64,000 nt of DNA from Salinimonas iocasae (GCF_006228385.1 NZ_CP039852.1:1054001-1118000); one strand, 5' to 3'; numbered from the stretch's first letter, positions 27,524 through 37,414 are shown. Translations and numbers: made by a program. The notes: generated by a model from the letters alone, not told the origin.

Positions 27524-30500
27524 TACTGCGAAACTCCTTTTGCAGGGCGGATAGAGTAGTCAGGGGAGTTATTGTCCTCGATAAATTTAAACACACGTCC
27601 GAACGCGGAAGACTGGTTATACTGGCTCCACATCTGACTGTTGCCGACTATAAATAGGGCTTCTTTAGCTCGTGATAAAGACACATTGGCTCGATTTTCA
27701 GATGAAACATAGCCTTGTGTGCCTCTTCCGTTACTTCTGACCAAAGAAAGGATAACAATGTCGTTTTCCTTACCCTGATAGCTATCCACCGTATCTACTT
27801 TCACAATTCGCCGCTCAAGTAAGCTTCTTGCCCATGGCATACTGTTAATTTTTCTAATCAGGTGCCTGACCTGTTCTCCGTACATGCAGATGACACCGAC
27901 CTTAGGATCTTCGTCTTCAGTCAATATTTCGTCGTTAGTGTCACTATCATACAAACGTTTGATTATTGAGATGATGCAGTCAGCCTCATGCGGGTTGATA
28001 AAGCTTTTTTTATTAACGCCCTTGCCTTTAGGAGTCTCCTCTCTATTTCTATTGCCTTCGCCGGAAGTGTCAAACCATGTCACTGGATTGGCAAATGAAT
28101 TAATTAAATTCTGATACTGGTCTCGCGTTTGAGGGCGGCCAGTTTGCAGCGCACCATCATAAAAGTTGTCTGATACAAGCCTACCGATAGCGGGGGCCAT
28201 TCTGTATTGTGTAAGCAGAGAGCGTCCAACGGTTTTGCCATAGTCAGAAACGAAAGCCCTTTCGAAGTCGCTTCGCTTCAGCTCTTCTTCATCTAATTTG
28301 GGCAGCTCTCGTTTCGCGGCTTTAATATGCGCTTCATCAAACAGTGGCGGAAGTTGTTTATGATCTCCAACGAGCAATACCTTCTTTCCGACCTGCATAG
28401 CGATAGCTAATTCGCTTGCTGGGGAGCGAGCTGCTTCGTCAATAACGACGAGATCGTATATGTTTTCCTGCACACCGTAATGGTTTCGGCCAATACCAAC
28501 ACAGGTGCCACATACAAGGGTTCTTGTCTTGGCAAGGAAGTTTTGGAACTGGGCTTTTCCTGATGCCATTACACTTAACCATTCGTTAGACGTCTCAATA
28601 AGATTGCTGACTTTGAATATCAGTTCCTTTGAATAAATATCGAAATGTTCAGCTAGGAATTCCAATAAAGTGCTACGAATTTTAGACAGAGAAACGCCGG
28701 TAAACGAGGGCGAATTAGGGTATTGTCTGGACACAAAGCCGTTAAGGCTTTCTTTTAATTTTGATTGTCTTTGTGCAAGTTTAGCGGTGTCAGCTTGTTC
28801 TTCGTCCTGTGCTTGAGATAGCAACTGGTTAAATCGCTGACCATAGGAGTCTTCAAAATCAGATATTGTAGATGACATCTCTGCCGGTATGCCAATGTGT
28901 TCAAGTAGCGTGCTCAGTCGCTCCCTATATTCAGCCCTGAATTTGTCACGGTAATGTTCCTGAAGTGCTTTTTCTCCTACATCGGTCAAGGACGCAGATA
29001 AGTTTGATTCATCACCAAGACGAACAATATCGATTGCTTGTTCCGTTCTTTTAAAGAGAGAGCGTACTCTCTCACTGGCATTATTTACGGCTTCATGAGA
29101 CTGACTCACAAGTAGCACGCGCCGTGCGCCTTTCATTATTGAATAATGTATATAGGAGCCGATGAACGCGGTCTTGCCCGTTCCGGGAGGGCCTTGGAGC
29201 AACGCGATAGGACCATACCTATAAAGTGCCTTGAAAGCATCACGCTGTTGTTCATTTAAGGCGAATGAAATGCTTCCATCTTCCTTGTATTCAGTGTAGG
29301 TATTTAACTCATCTTCTGTCGGCGTTACGCCCTCGATTATTTGAGCATTAAGTCCGGGCGAAAAATAGTCAGGAAGATCAGGTATTACTCCTCGACCGGT
29401 TATCAATTTAGTAACCGCTTTTTCTCGTTTTGAAAGCGAAGCTGCTGTCATGCTTCCCTCCAAAATAATCGTGTCGCCCGCTTGAGGTGTGGTGTTCCCG
29501 CGCGTTTTTAATATGAGGGTGTCTGAGCTTAAATCCTCAACAATACCTATTACCCGTAACTCGCCTTTCACCTCCATTTTCACATTCACGCGTTCGGTTC
29601 TTAAGTCGAAGTCGAACTTACTGTCATCCAGTGAATAGCGAAAGCTGAGTAGCTGATTGGCATTATAAACCGGGTCTGTCACAACCTGAATTTTGGGATA
29701 ACTTTCTTCCTCTGTCTCAACAAGTACTTTCCATATATCTCGAGCATCAAGCACTGTTGAGCTGGCCATCTTAGGCAGCGTTAGCGTAGGTCTGTGTGAC
29801 CCTTTTCCTTCAGCATTAGTCTCGCCGGAAGTTCTTGCTAGCTTTTTATAGGCTTCACTTTGGAGAATAAAGTCGATGAAGGATTCGGTTGAGCCATGAA
29901 TATTGTTCGACAGATGAATTTCACCAGTGAGCTTCAATTGAGAGTCACGTTTGTTTCGGATGAACTGGTCATGCCGAATATCATTTTCTCTGAAACTGAC
30001 AATGAACTTTCTATCTTCATTGATTAACAAACTTATGTTTTTCTTTATGCCACTTAACTGGACACTTAATAGATCTCCCTGTTTACCGGCGTTCTGCTTC
30101 AAGGTCATGTAATAAGCGCCGTCGTCTGAGGTCAATAATTCGGTGACCGTTCGACAGTTCTTAAGATGAATCTCATATTTTCTTAACGTAACTGGAGGAG
30201 GAGGGTTAACAATCATATCGAAATTATCGAGCAACTTTTCAAGTTCGCTTGTCGATACTTCAGGAAGAGCAAGCAGTTCTTCCGTATACTTGGATAGATG
30301 AAGCGAATTAATTGCCTGCGAGAGTTCGTTTAATATTTTCACGACAGCAAAACGATCAATTGTAGTTTTAGCAAGGTTTTCAAACGAAGACGGAACATAC
30401 GCGGGTGTATGTTTATCTGCGTTATTTAGGTCATACTCGACCAAGTCGATGAAGCGAATCTTTCCATCATCGACAATTATATTTTGAGGGTGTAAGTCAC

Positions 30501-32370
30501 CATGGTAAAGTTTTGCACCATGAAGTTTAAGTAAAGCGAGTACTAATTCCTTAGCCAACCTATAACCGTCTGGCTTCTCAATGCTCTCAACAGCTTTCGC
30601 CCACGTAACTCCCTCAACCCATTCGTATTTAAAATAGGCGCAAGTCATTGCAGGATTAAAGCCGAAATCTAATATTTCAGGTAGCTGAGGCAAAGCGGCG
30701 TTGTTGATGCTCTCGAGTCTGCTGAAAAACATCAGCAGTTCATGGTTTATACCACCGGATCCATGTGTGTCACTGAGTCCAAACCAAGCTTTTACTCCAA
30801 AAGAGTCATCAGGAGCTTTTAATAAATGACAGGTCCCATCTGTCTTGAAGGGCACAGCGCCAAGTTCAGTATATACATTGTTATTGGTATAGTATTTAGT
30901 TAGAAGTGATAGGGTGTGCGCTGGATCTTCCGCACCAGTTCTAATTAATTTATTAAGCTCTGTTTGCGAATCGCAGAGATCTTGAAACCTATCGCGGGAA
31001 TCGAGTTCTAGTCCTCGTGAAAACCAGCCACTTAACTTTTCACTGATTTCATTGCCTCCAACAGGATTCCAAACGTAAATCCCATCTTCCTTTTTCGGCC
31101 AAGTATCAAAGGCTATAAAGTGACAGGCTGCTGTAGCTAAATAGACATCACGACTAAAAGCGGTTGCATGAGAGTTCTCTTCAAATAACTCTTCAGGTGT
31201 TTCTACTCTTCCATGCTGAATAATTTTTCTTACTGAGGAAACAGTCTTTTTATCGGGATCAGGATAGTATGCCGTTAAAAAGTTCGAGAGGACCACTTTA
31301 CTGGGTAGTGATAACCAAATACTGTGAGACCCGAGATCACGATGCGCAACTTCAATTTCGTGAAGTCTCGATAGCTGACTGATTAATACCTGAATTAAAT
31401 CTAATCTATTTTGCGTTGTCAGCTTGCTTTTATTCTTTCGTATAAAGGTATCAAGTCTTTCTTTCTTATTTGGCCACTCGTATAGTTCTACGAAGTCTTC
31501 TGTCAGGTCTGTCGGGATATGAAGTAACTGAAGGTGACTATCTTTTAAATCTTCATCTTGAGTATCAATATATCCAAGAACATTAGACTCCCTCTGAGCG
31601 ATGGTTGCACGCTGCTCAGGGGTTCGAGTATGTTCAACAATGCATGGCGCAGTAAAGTCCCATCTTCTCATCAAGGCTTGGTAATTGGCGTTCTCAGCCT
31701 TTTGACTTCGAAATTCAGAGTACAGGTTATCTTTATGCTGGAATAATGACGTACCATTCAGGACATAACCGTTTGATGAAAAGGCTTTCGCTTTAAAGTC
31801 TGCGCTATTATTTAGAAATATACGGTTCCATACCGTAATGTTTTTATTCGGAATGTCTTCTTTTCTATCAAAACTGAATGGGCGTCCGATAATTTTTTTG
31901 TATATTTTTTCATCGCCGATATGTTTGAACTCGTCCAGTGTAAAAACACACTCTCTTTCTTCTTCTGATAGGTGGGATGCGTCAGCTGAACCACACAATA
32001 CAACACGTTTATCAACATAGGGCACATACTTGTTGGCCAGTTTCTTTTGAAGTCTAGACTTTAGTATCTTCGCGGCTCTGCTTGCTTGGGATACGGCATT
32101 GATGCGGCTCTCTTGGCGTCCGTCGTCGTACTCCTGAATCCACCGATTACCTCTTGAGAAGAGCTTGCCCTTATAATTTTTAAGCTCAATTACGATGATT
32201 CGGTCGTGAGTGACGAGTATTAAATCAGCCTCAAAATCCTTTCCCTGACGGCCTAGCATCTCTAAAGAGGAGTAGCCTATCCAGCTATCAGGGAGATGTT
32301 TTGACAAGACTTCATTAGCTTTGAGTTCGAAACCGTTGATTCCTTGAGGGTCAAGACACTTTATGTCCAT
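27523..32370 (-). CDS. NERD-pseudokinase-kinase-SF1 helicase fusion (Mokosh MkoA-like)
   Basis: 1615 residues with four readable parts. (1) NERD nuclease-related domain, residues 1-130, with GKDFEADLILV and VIELKNYKG giving Asp49, Glu62, Lys64. (2) First kinase fold, about 230-460, where HRDLGSHS lacks the usual Asn and DFG is replaced by SNF: a likely pseudokinase. (3) Second kinase fold, about 480-720, with HGDLHPQNIIV near 621 and FIDLVEY near 640: catalytic Asp, Asn and metal Asp intact. (4) UPF1/DNA2-like SF1B helicase, about 1030-1600: Walker A QGPPGTGKTAFIG near 1058, VVIDEAARSPASE near 1309, and motifs V/VI DSYQGKENDIVI and NVSLSRAKEALFIVG. AAGGA precedes the ATG. Helicase plus kinase resembles Mokosh type I antiphage proteins; the NERD and double-kinase layout may be a variant. 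Confidence 0.8.
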   Translation of the reverse strand: MDIKCLDPQGINGFELKANEVLSKHLPDSWIGYSSLEMLGRQGKDFEADLILVTHDRIIVIELKNYKGKLFSRGNRWIQEYDDGRQESRINAVSQASRAAKILKSRLQKKLANKYVPYVDKRVVLCGSADASHLSEEERECVFTLDEFKHIGDEKIYKKIIGRPFSFDRKEDIPNKNITVWNRIFLNNSADFKAKAFSSNGYVLNGTSLFQHKDNLYSEFRSQKAENANYQALMRRWDFTAPCIVEHTRTPEQRATIAQRESNVLGYIDTQDEDLKDSHLQLLHIPTDLTEDFVELYEWPNKKERLDTFIRKNKSKLTTQNRLDLIQVLISQLSRLHEIEVAHRDLGSHSIWLSLPSKVVLSNFLTAYYPDPDKKTVSSVRKIIQHGRVETPEELFEENSHATAFSRDVYLATAACHFIAFDTWPKKEDGIYVWNPVGGNEISEKLSGWFSRGLELDSRDRFQDLCDSQTELNKLIRTGAEDPAHTLSLLTKYYTNNNVYTELGAVPFKTDGTCHLLKAPDDSFGVKAWFGLSDTHGSGGINHELLMFFSRLESINNAALPQLPEILDFGFNPAMTCAYFKYEWVEGVTWAKAVESIEKPDGYRLAKELVLALLKLHGAKLYHGDLHPQNIIVDDGKIRFIDLVEYDLNNADKHTPAYVPSSFENLAKTTIDRFAVVKILNELSQAINSLHLSKYTEELLALPEVSTSELEKLLDNFDMIVNPPPPVTLRKYEIHLKNCRTVTELLTSDDGAYYMTLKQNAGKQGDLLSVQLSGIKKNISLLINEDRKFIVSFRENDIRHDQFIRNKRDSQLKLTGEIHLSNNIHGSTESFIDFILQSEAYKKLARTSGETNAEGKGSHRPTLTLPKMASSTVLDARDIWKVLVETEEESYPKIQVVTDPVYNANQLLSFRYSLDDSKFDFDLRTERVNVKMEVKGELRVIGIVEDLSSDTLILKTRGNTTPQAGDTIILEGSMTAASLSKREKAVTKLITGRGVIPDLPDYFSPGLNAQIIEGVTPTEDELNTYTEYKEDGSISFALNEQQRDAFKALYRYGPIALLQGPPGTGKTAFIGSYIHYSIMKGARRVLLVSQSHEAVNNASERVRSLFKRTEQAIDIVRLGDESNLSASLTDVGEKALQEHYRDKFRAEYRERLSTLLEHIGIPAEMSSTISDFEDSYGQRFNQLLSQAQDEEQADTAKLAQRQSKLKESLNGFVSRQYPNSPSFTGVSLSKIRSTLLEFLAEHFDIYSKELIFKVSNLIETSNEWLSVMASGKAQFQNFLAKTRTLVCGTCVGIGRNHYGVQENIYDLVVIDEAARSPASELAIAMQVGKKVLLVGDHKQLPPLFDEAHIKAAKRELPKLDEEELKRSDFERAFVSDYGKTVGRSLLTQYRMAPAIGRLVSDNFYDGALQTGRPQTRDQYQNLINSFANPVTWFDTSGEGNRNREETPKGKGVNKKSFINPHEADCIISIIKRLYDSDTNDEILTEDEDPKVGVICMYGEQVRHLIRKINSMPWARSLLERRIVKVDTVDSYQGKENDIVILSLVRSNGRGTQGYVSSENRANVSLSRAKEALFIVGNSQMWSQYNQSSAFGRVFKFIEDNNSPDYSIRPAKGVSQ

Positions 32371-33385
32371 ACTGCTTCCTTGGAGAGTTGATACCTAAAC
32401 GTCAGACAACATGTGTTATCAGGCTATCGCAGTAATGGAATCGCTTTGATATAAAGCTATAAAAGCCGTTCTTAAGAATTGAACTTGAGATGGCGTTCAA
32501 AGTAATTAAGCGCGGTCCATTTCTGCTAATTACAATATTGTTGTTTAGATCTCGCTACTTGTCCCAGTAGTGAGAGACCTTATTGCGAAATCACATTACC
32601 TTGCAATCTGAAGTTCGTAAAGAGTTTATAGGACAACTACGGAGATTAAAGAGCAGGTAGATAAACTATCCAAAGCCTACTCAAGTGCACTTTTTATTAT
32701 ATACATCAACATTGCGAACATTATATTAAGCGAGCCAGAAGAAACCGACCCAGATGCGTATTTTGCGATTCCTGCCGTAGAACGAAAGCCACGGTAAATC
32801 AAGCGGATGCGAAGGGCATTGAACATAACACCGATTATTTCACTGCCTTTCACTGTCGGGACCACCTTCAATCCCGTCTGTGTTATCACTATCAAAAGCA
32901 CCTCAATCAATCGTAATTTCAACCTCTCAACGGCCACGACTTTATTAGCGTACTGCGTTTTCTTCTGTGTACTTTCTGCTGTTATGCGCATTGCGTATAG
33001 CGAACCCTAATACTTACAGACGCGCCATTTTTAGGGGCACGGGGAGAGGGAATGATTTCAAAAGTTAAAATTTTGTTCATCCATTTTGAAACTCACATTA
33101 CAATTAGTAGTATTAATTAGCGTAAAGCAAGTTTTTACCAAAGCAGAAATTGAAAAGCGCCGCTATCCGTTCCTTATTCTGTTGGGGAAGTAAGCAAAGC
33201 ACAGTTTGGCCTGTCCGCTTTCATGTTTGAGATAACAACACATGCACTTTGGTTTTAGACGAAGTACAGCTTTTTCTTATGTTGAGTAAAAAGGCGGCAT
33301 AACAAAGTGAGTAGTTCATCTGTTTTGTCTCTAAGGTGCTCGTGAGGAACTATGCTTGCAAGACTGTTCTTTTGGAGCCCTTATT
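32371..33385. other. Intergenic cargo DNA without a convincing gene
   Basis: About 1 kb. A 104-codon minus-strand frame (32677-32991) and a 67-codon plus-strand frame (32807-33010) overlap each other; neither has a good ribosome site or a recognisable family. The promoter of the kinase-helicase gene must lie next to 32371. The rest is AT-rich and looks like decayed sequence. Confidence 0.45.
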
Positions 33386-33634
33386 ATGTCCGTATCCACT
33401 TTGATTGCTGCTGAACTGTATGAGGCCATTTGGTCTACGCCTTTAAGTCACCTTGCAACACGCTGGCGTCTAAACGACCATGCACTGGGCCATCTCATTG
33501 ATAGTGTTGGCATGCCTCGCCCTAAAAGCGCGTATTGGGCCCAAAAAGCGTAAGGTAAGTCTCTGACAGTGAGTGCTATGCTAGACACACTGTCACCCAC
33601 ACGGATCATCGAATTGACACCACTGCAATTATGA
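33386..33634 (+). pseudogene. Broken HTH protein fragment with in-frame TAA
   Basis: From ATG 33386 (GGAG 9 nt upstream) the frame encodes 55 residues beginning MSVSTLIAAELYEAIWSTP and ending RPKSAYWAQKA. The pattern LYEAIWSTPLSHLATRW followed by P+.+YWA is that of a common family of small helix-turn-helix proteins (typically LYE.VW..P...LA..yg.SD..L...C....IP.P..GYWA). A TAA at 33551-33553 stops it, but the same frame then continues with a plausible family-like tail (GKSLTVSAMLDTLSPTR) to TGA at 33632. The simplest reading is a nonsense mutation followed by truncation of a longer gene. A natural short protein is the alternative. Confidence 0.6.
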
Positions 33635-33966
33635 CGATGTCATTATCAGTTGGAGAAATACCTTCAAAAATACCATAAGAAAGCGCACCTCAATATCAAC
33701 TCTTTTTAGGTTATGCGAACTTCTCGCGGATGAACGCATGTTGAGATGCATAGGTCAAATAATAGTAGTTAGAGATGTTACCAAAAATCAATGGCGCTGG
33801 TGAAGGCGGCGCCTGATAGAATCAGGCGTAACTAGTTTCCAGTCTACAACAGGAATTTTCTGGCTAGAGCAATCCTTGTACGATATGGTTCATTCATCCC
33901 TCGCACGACTCAGCCAAGGCGTTGTTTGTGACGGTATGTACAATAAAACAAAGATAAGTAGTACCT

Positions 33967-35778
33967 ATGAAACGGATTTCCTTCTTTTTTCTGATTTTGA
34001 TACCTTTTTGTCTGCTGGCCTCGACATCGGCTGGTCAGCCTATAGCTGACTATAAGCGCACCTACATAGACCTAAAAAAACGCTACCCTGACCCACAACT
34101 CCGGGTCGAGGCAGCGGCGGAAGAAAAAGCATTCGACAAGTCTGACTTAGGCCGTGTATTCACATTTATTGCAAACAGTGAAGTACATAGCATCACGTCC
34201 TCACTCACCTTTCCCAAAATTCATGATGACACATGGACTAGCATCAGAAATGAGGATGAAAACCTTTATTATGGTATTCAAGGGCTTAGTATCATTTACA
34301 GCGAAGCGCCCCTTAGAGACAGACTGGAAAAGCTCATCGTATTCAGAGAGGGCATTCCACGACACATCCAGTCAGATATTGTTTACGCGTTAACCGCAAA
34401 AATCATCAGCTCACTCTTCTATTTAAACGAGATCTCGCCTGCTCTTATTGAATTAATGTTGGTAATGGACAGTCTTTCCGATGAAGACCCAAACAAAATC
34501 TTCCAATACTCTAAAGCGGATTCGTTTAACACTGCATTTGATATTTATTTTGAACTCAGTGACTTCAAAGCTGCTCGCAAATATTGTAATCGCTATGTAG
34601 AAAACACCTCTTTTCTCACACATTCACAGTACGTTCGTTGTAATGCTTTGCTGTCTAACCATGAAAACAGTGAAGATTATCTCGAACAAGCTTTTGAAAA
34701 TACAACTTCTCCACTCGCGAAAGCGAAAATTTTGGGTTCGAAGGTCTGGCGGGATTTACACCACAATAATGTTGATAATGAGACACTGAAAAATATAGAC
34801 CTCGTCATCGCTACTTGGGAAAGCCAAACGGTAAAAAACCGTGAGCAGCTTGTAAGTTCTTACATTAAGAAAACCTATGTCTTATCAATACTTAGCGAAT
34901 TCACCGACGCACATAAAGCCATTGAAAAAGCCCATGGTTACAACACTCCGTCCATAGGTTACGAGCGCTTGATAAACATGGCTGAGATTGTACTCCTAAA
35001 AGCTGAAGGAAAATTAGATGATGCATTAGCATTGTCACGAGAAACATTATTTGATTTTTTCTATTCTGAGCCAGTAATGAGTGCTGGCGAGAGAACCGTC
35101 TTGAGTGCGACGTTGGATAAGGTTCTGAATTTTTCAGATTATGAAAGCATGCAGAGAAAGAATCGCGAGCAATTACTCCTTATTAAAAACCAGAACCTGA
35201 CCAGAACACTTCTCGTAATTTCATTATTTCTCTCGCTAGCGGTATTGCTTCTCACTTACCAAGGTTACCGAAGCTTCAAACGCCGAGCCCAGTACGACGG
35301 TCTGACTGGCATTTACAACCGCTCAACAGGTATAGAAAGACTTAACTCGGTCTACACCAACGCTCGACGAGGAACTGACAGCCTAGTTTTGGCACTGGTG
35401 GACCTTGATGACTTCAAAAAAATAAACGATAAATTTGGACACAGTGCTGGCGACGAAGTGCTCAAAGTATTTGCAAAAATCGCACAGGACTCAATACGCA
35501 CATCGGATATTCTGATGCGTTATGGTGGTGAGGAGTTTTTGTTTGTTTTTGCCGGTATTACACCCAAGATGGTTTCAGAAAAATTGGAGGATATTCGCGA
35601 GTCACTGAAAGAGCACAAAGATTGGAAAAGTGTCGAGACAGAATTCAGTGTTAGCTTTTCAGCGGGGATTTCTTCTGCGCCGAACACTGGAGAGATACAG
35701 GAAGCTATTAATCGAGCCGATGAATCGCTGTACCGGGCTAAGGCTCAAGGTAAGGGCAAAAGTTGTATTGCGGGATAG
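33967..35778 (+). CDS. Membrane-bound diguanylate cyclase with TPR-like sensor domain
   Basis: 603 residues. Signal peptide (residues 1-22, hydrophobic core ISFFFLILIPFCLLAS), a helical periplasmic region of about 385 residues that looks like TPR-type repeats (KAARKYCNRYVENTSF, DAHKAIEKAHGYN), one transmembrane helix near 412-432 (LLVISLFLSLAVLLL), then a GGDEF domain. The active-site signature is GGEEF near residue 520, preceded at five residues by RTSD, an intact RxxD inhibitory site. It should make cyclic di-GMP from two GTP in response to an extracytoplasmic signal, promoting a sessile state. It is the only signalling gene in the transposon cargo and stands alone on the plus strand. Confidence 0.9.
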   Translation: MKRISFFFLILIPFCLLASTSAGQPIADYKRTYIDLKKRYPDPQLRVEAAAEEKAFDKSDLGRVFTFIANSEVHSITSSLTFPKIHDDTWTSIRNEDENLYYGIQGLSIIYSEAPLRDRLEKLIVFREGIPRHIQSDIVYALTAKIISSLFYLNEISPALIELMLVMDSLSDEDPNKIFQYSKADSFNTAFDIYFELSDFKAARKYCNRYVENTSFLTHSQYVRCNALLSNHENSEDYLEQAFENTTSPLAKAKILGSKVWRDLHHNNVDNETLKNIDLVIATWESQTVKNREQLVSSYIKKTYVLSILSEFTDAHKAIEKAHGYNTPSIGYERLINMAEIVLLKAEGKLDDALALSRETLFDFFYSEPVMSAGERTVLSATLDKVLNFSDYESMQRKNREQLLLIKNQNLTRTLLVISLFLSLAVLLLTYQGYRSFKRRAQYDGLTGIYNRSTGIERLNSVYTNARRGTDSLVLALVDLDDFKKINDKFGHSAGDEVLKVFAKIAQDSIRTSDILMRYGGEEFLFVFAGITPKMVSEKLEDIRESLKEHKDWKSVETEFSVSFSAGISSAPNTGEIQEAINRADESLYRAKAQGKGKSCIAG

Positions 35779-35807
35779 ACTAATATTTGTGGGACTAAAA
35801 GTCGGTC

Positions 35808-36006
35808 TCACGCCATCTCGCCAAAGCGCATCTCACCAATTACCTCCAGTAGTCTTCGACGTCTCTTTTGTATCCATGAAGTCAGTTGGTCGTTCTCCGC
35901 CGAGTACCGGCAATGGAGTGTGAAGCCACTCGTCCATCATACTACGGTCACCTTCAAAAAATTCGGCAAGCTGTGAGAGTAAGTAATCTTTGGTAATTAG
36001 TTTCAT
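35808..36006 (-). pseudogene. Frameshifted Xre/MbcA/ParS-type antitoxin remnant
   Basis: From ATG 36006 the minus strand reads MKLITKDYLLSQLAEFFEG, then WLHTPLPVLGGERPTDFMDTKE, the signature of the DUF2384 antitoxin toxin-binding domain (W..TP...LGG..P.d.ld...). The frame ends at TGA 35833. One base out of frame, the sequence reads RRRRLLEVIGEMRFGEMA and stops at 35808, which is exactly the expected C-terminal tail of the family. So a single-base frameshift near 35873 has split the domain. No RES-type or other toxin gene adjoins it, so it is probably a relic of a lost toxin-antitoxin pair. Confidence 0.65.
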
Positions 36007-36315
36007 ATTGGTTTCTCTTCAGATTGTGCTACTCGCTTATTATAGCAAAATGCTATTTATATAAGACGCAAAAAGATTACCTGCGGCCTAGAAACTGCCA
36101 GAGCCCAACGGGACTCTGGAAATTGCTCATTTTATCTGAGCAGACGTTGTTTGGCTCTTATCGCCCTGACGACGTCTAGCGAGCATTGCGAACCCACATA
36201 GTTTCTTACGTATTGTCTTGGAAGACCGCAGAGCAAATATGCGGTCTAAGTGAATATTTGCCCTTTAAATAAGAAAAGCAAGTGCCTCAACTGAAACAAC
36301 TAACTTTATGTTTTC

Positions 36316-36394
36316 GAGGTAAACACTTTATGACGACCGGAGGTAAACACAGTGTGTTTTGAGTGCAATGATTACAGCGGGTAAACACTTTATG
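36316..36394 (+). repeat. Three short direct repeats GGTAAACAC(TTTATG)
   Basis: GGTAAACACTTTATG occurs at 36318-36332 and 36380-36394, 62 bp apart, and GGTAAACAC alone at 36342-36350. The last copy continues to GTGTACC, making an imperfect palindrome. They lie in non-coding DNA between the antitoxin remnant and the XRE regulator. They might be operators or the multi-repeat end of a lost insertion sequence; neither is shown. Confidence 0.6.
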
Positions 36395-36982
36395 TGTACC
36401 ATAATTCACTCAAGCTAGATGTATTGTCTCGAAGGTTGTGATTGTGAGTCATAATTTTTGCCCTGTGCCTTCGGGTTGCTTGTTTTTATGAGAAACGGAT
36501 ATTTCGTATAAAACAAGAATTTAGTTTTTCAGCGGAAACGAGTGTTACTATGGACTAATTAGTAATAGGCGGTTAGCTGCCAAACAATATCGGAAAAATT
36601 TCATAGAAAGATGGAACTGCCAATCTCAGATTTGATTATAATTGCTTAAGCCAGAAATCAGCTCAATTACTCGCCATCAATAACTAATAATGAGCCGTTT
36701 ATTTGTTTTGTCGTTTTGAAAAAAGACTCTGAACTAAGTAGCTCACCACCTACAAAAATTTCTTAAAGTCTTCGTGGTAGATTGTTCCAATTCGCACCGA
36801 GATAGACTCAAGGTTAGGAAAGACAGCAGCATTGGAATGAGTGAACTCACATTGTTGAAAACTACAGCGATGATAAGTTTTGGTAGCCACAAATCACCAG
36901 AACCACGTCGCTATCGCTATAGCTCATAAATCAATAAAAAACCTTCAGCGAAAAAGTACGCTCAACCAAATGCGCCCAGTAC
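36395..36982. other. Non-coding region downstream of the XRE gene
   Basis: Together with 36007-36315 this leaves most of 36007-36982 without a gene. It is AT-rich with no reading frame of interest. I searched by eye for CRISPR-like repeats of the I-F3 type carried by CRISPR-associated Tn7 elements and found none. Confidence 0.5.
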
Positions 36983-37414
36983 TTAGTCATCTATTTCGAA
37001 CAGCTCAATAATTTGCAAAAGCTCTTTATTCGAGAGGCGTCGTAAGCTCAGTCCAGAGACGACTTTCCAAAACGTATCGGACTTAGCTACCTTTTGCAGC
37101 ATATCAATATCTGCATACCCAGCAATAAACAGCGTCCGTTCAACGTCAATATTATACAGCTGACAAAGTTGCTCCAAAAAATCTCTCGCTGGTCTGTATC
37201 GGCCGTTTTCAATTTTGTTTATATAGCTACGCTTTACACCGAGATAACAAGCTACTTCAGTTTGGGTAAACTTTTTTAGAGGGGAGCCATTTTTCGGTGA
37301 TGATGCTAGACCAGTTGTTGTCGCTTTTAATCTCTCACGATGTTTTCGAAGGAAGTCACCGAGCATTTTGTTTCGCGATTCATGATACAAATTTTTGGAT
37401 TTTGCTAAAGACAT
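36983..37414 (-). CDS. XRE-family transcriptional regulator, divergent from tns operon
   Basis: A 143-residue protein. The helix-turn-helix is KKFTQTEVACYLGVKRSYINKIENGRYRPARDFLEQLCQLYNID split over residues about 50-95 (TQTEVACYLGV, SYINKIENGR). The N-terminal 45 residues are basic and the C-terminal 50 are helical (SNKELLQIIELFEIDD), perhaps for dimerisation. It is divergent from tnsA with 306 bp between the starts, the usual position for a repressor of the transposition genes. XRE regulators are known to control Tn7-like elements that carry CRISPR systems; here control of tnsABC is inferred from position only. Confidence 0.82.
   Translation of the reverse strand: MSLAKSKNLYHESRNKMLGDFLRKHRERLKATTTGLASSPKNGSPLKKFTQTEVACYLGVKRSYINKIENGRYRPARDFLEQLCQLYNIDVERTLFIAGYADIDMLQKVAKSDTFWKVVSGLSLRRLSNKELLQIIELFEIDD

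Noticed and set aside
32677..33010. Two overlapping opposite-strand reading frames (104 and 67 codons)
   Set aside because: No ribosome sites, no recognisable family, and they mirror each other; coding not supported.
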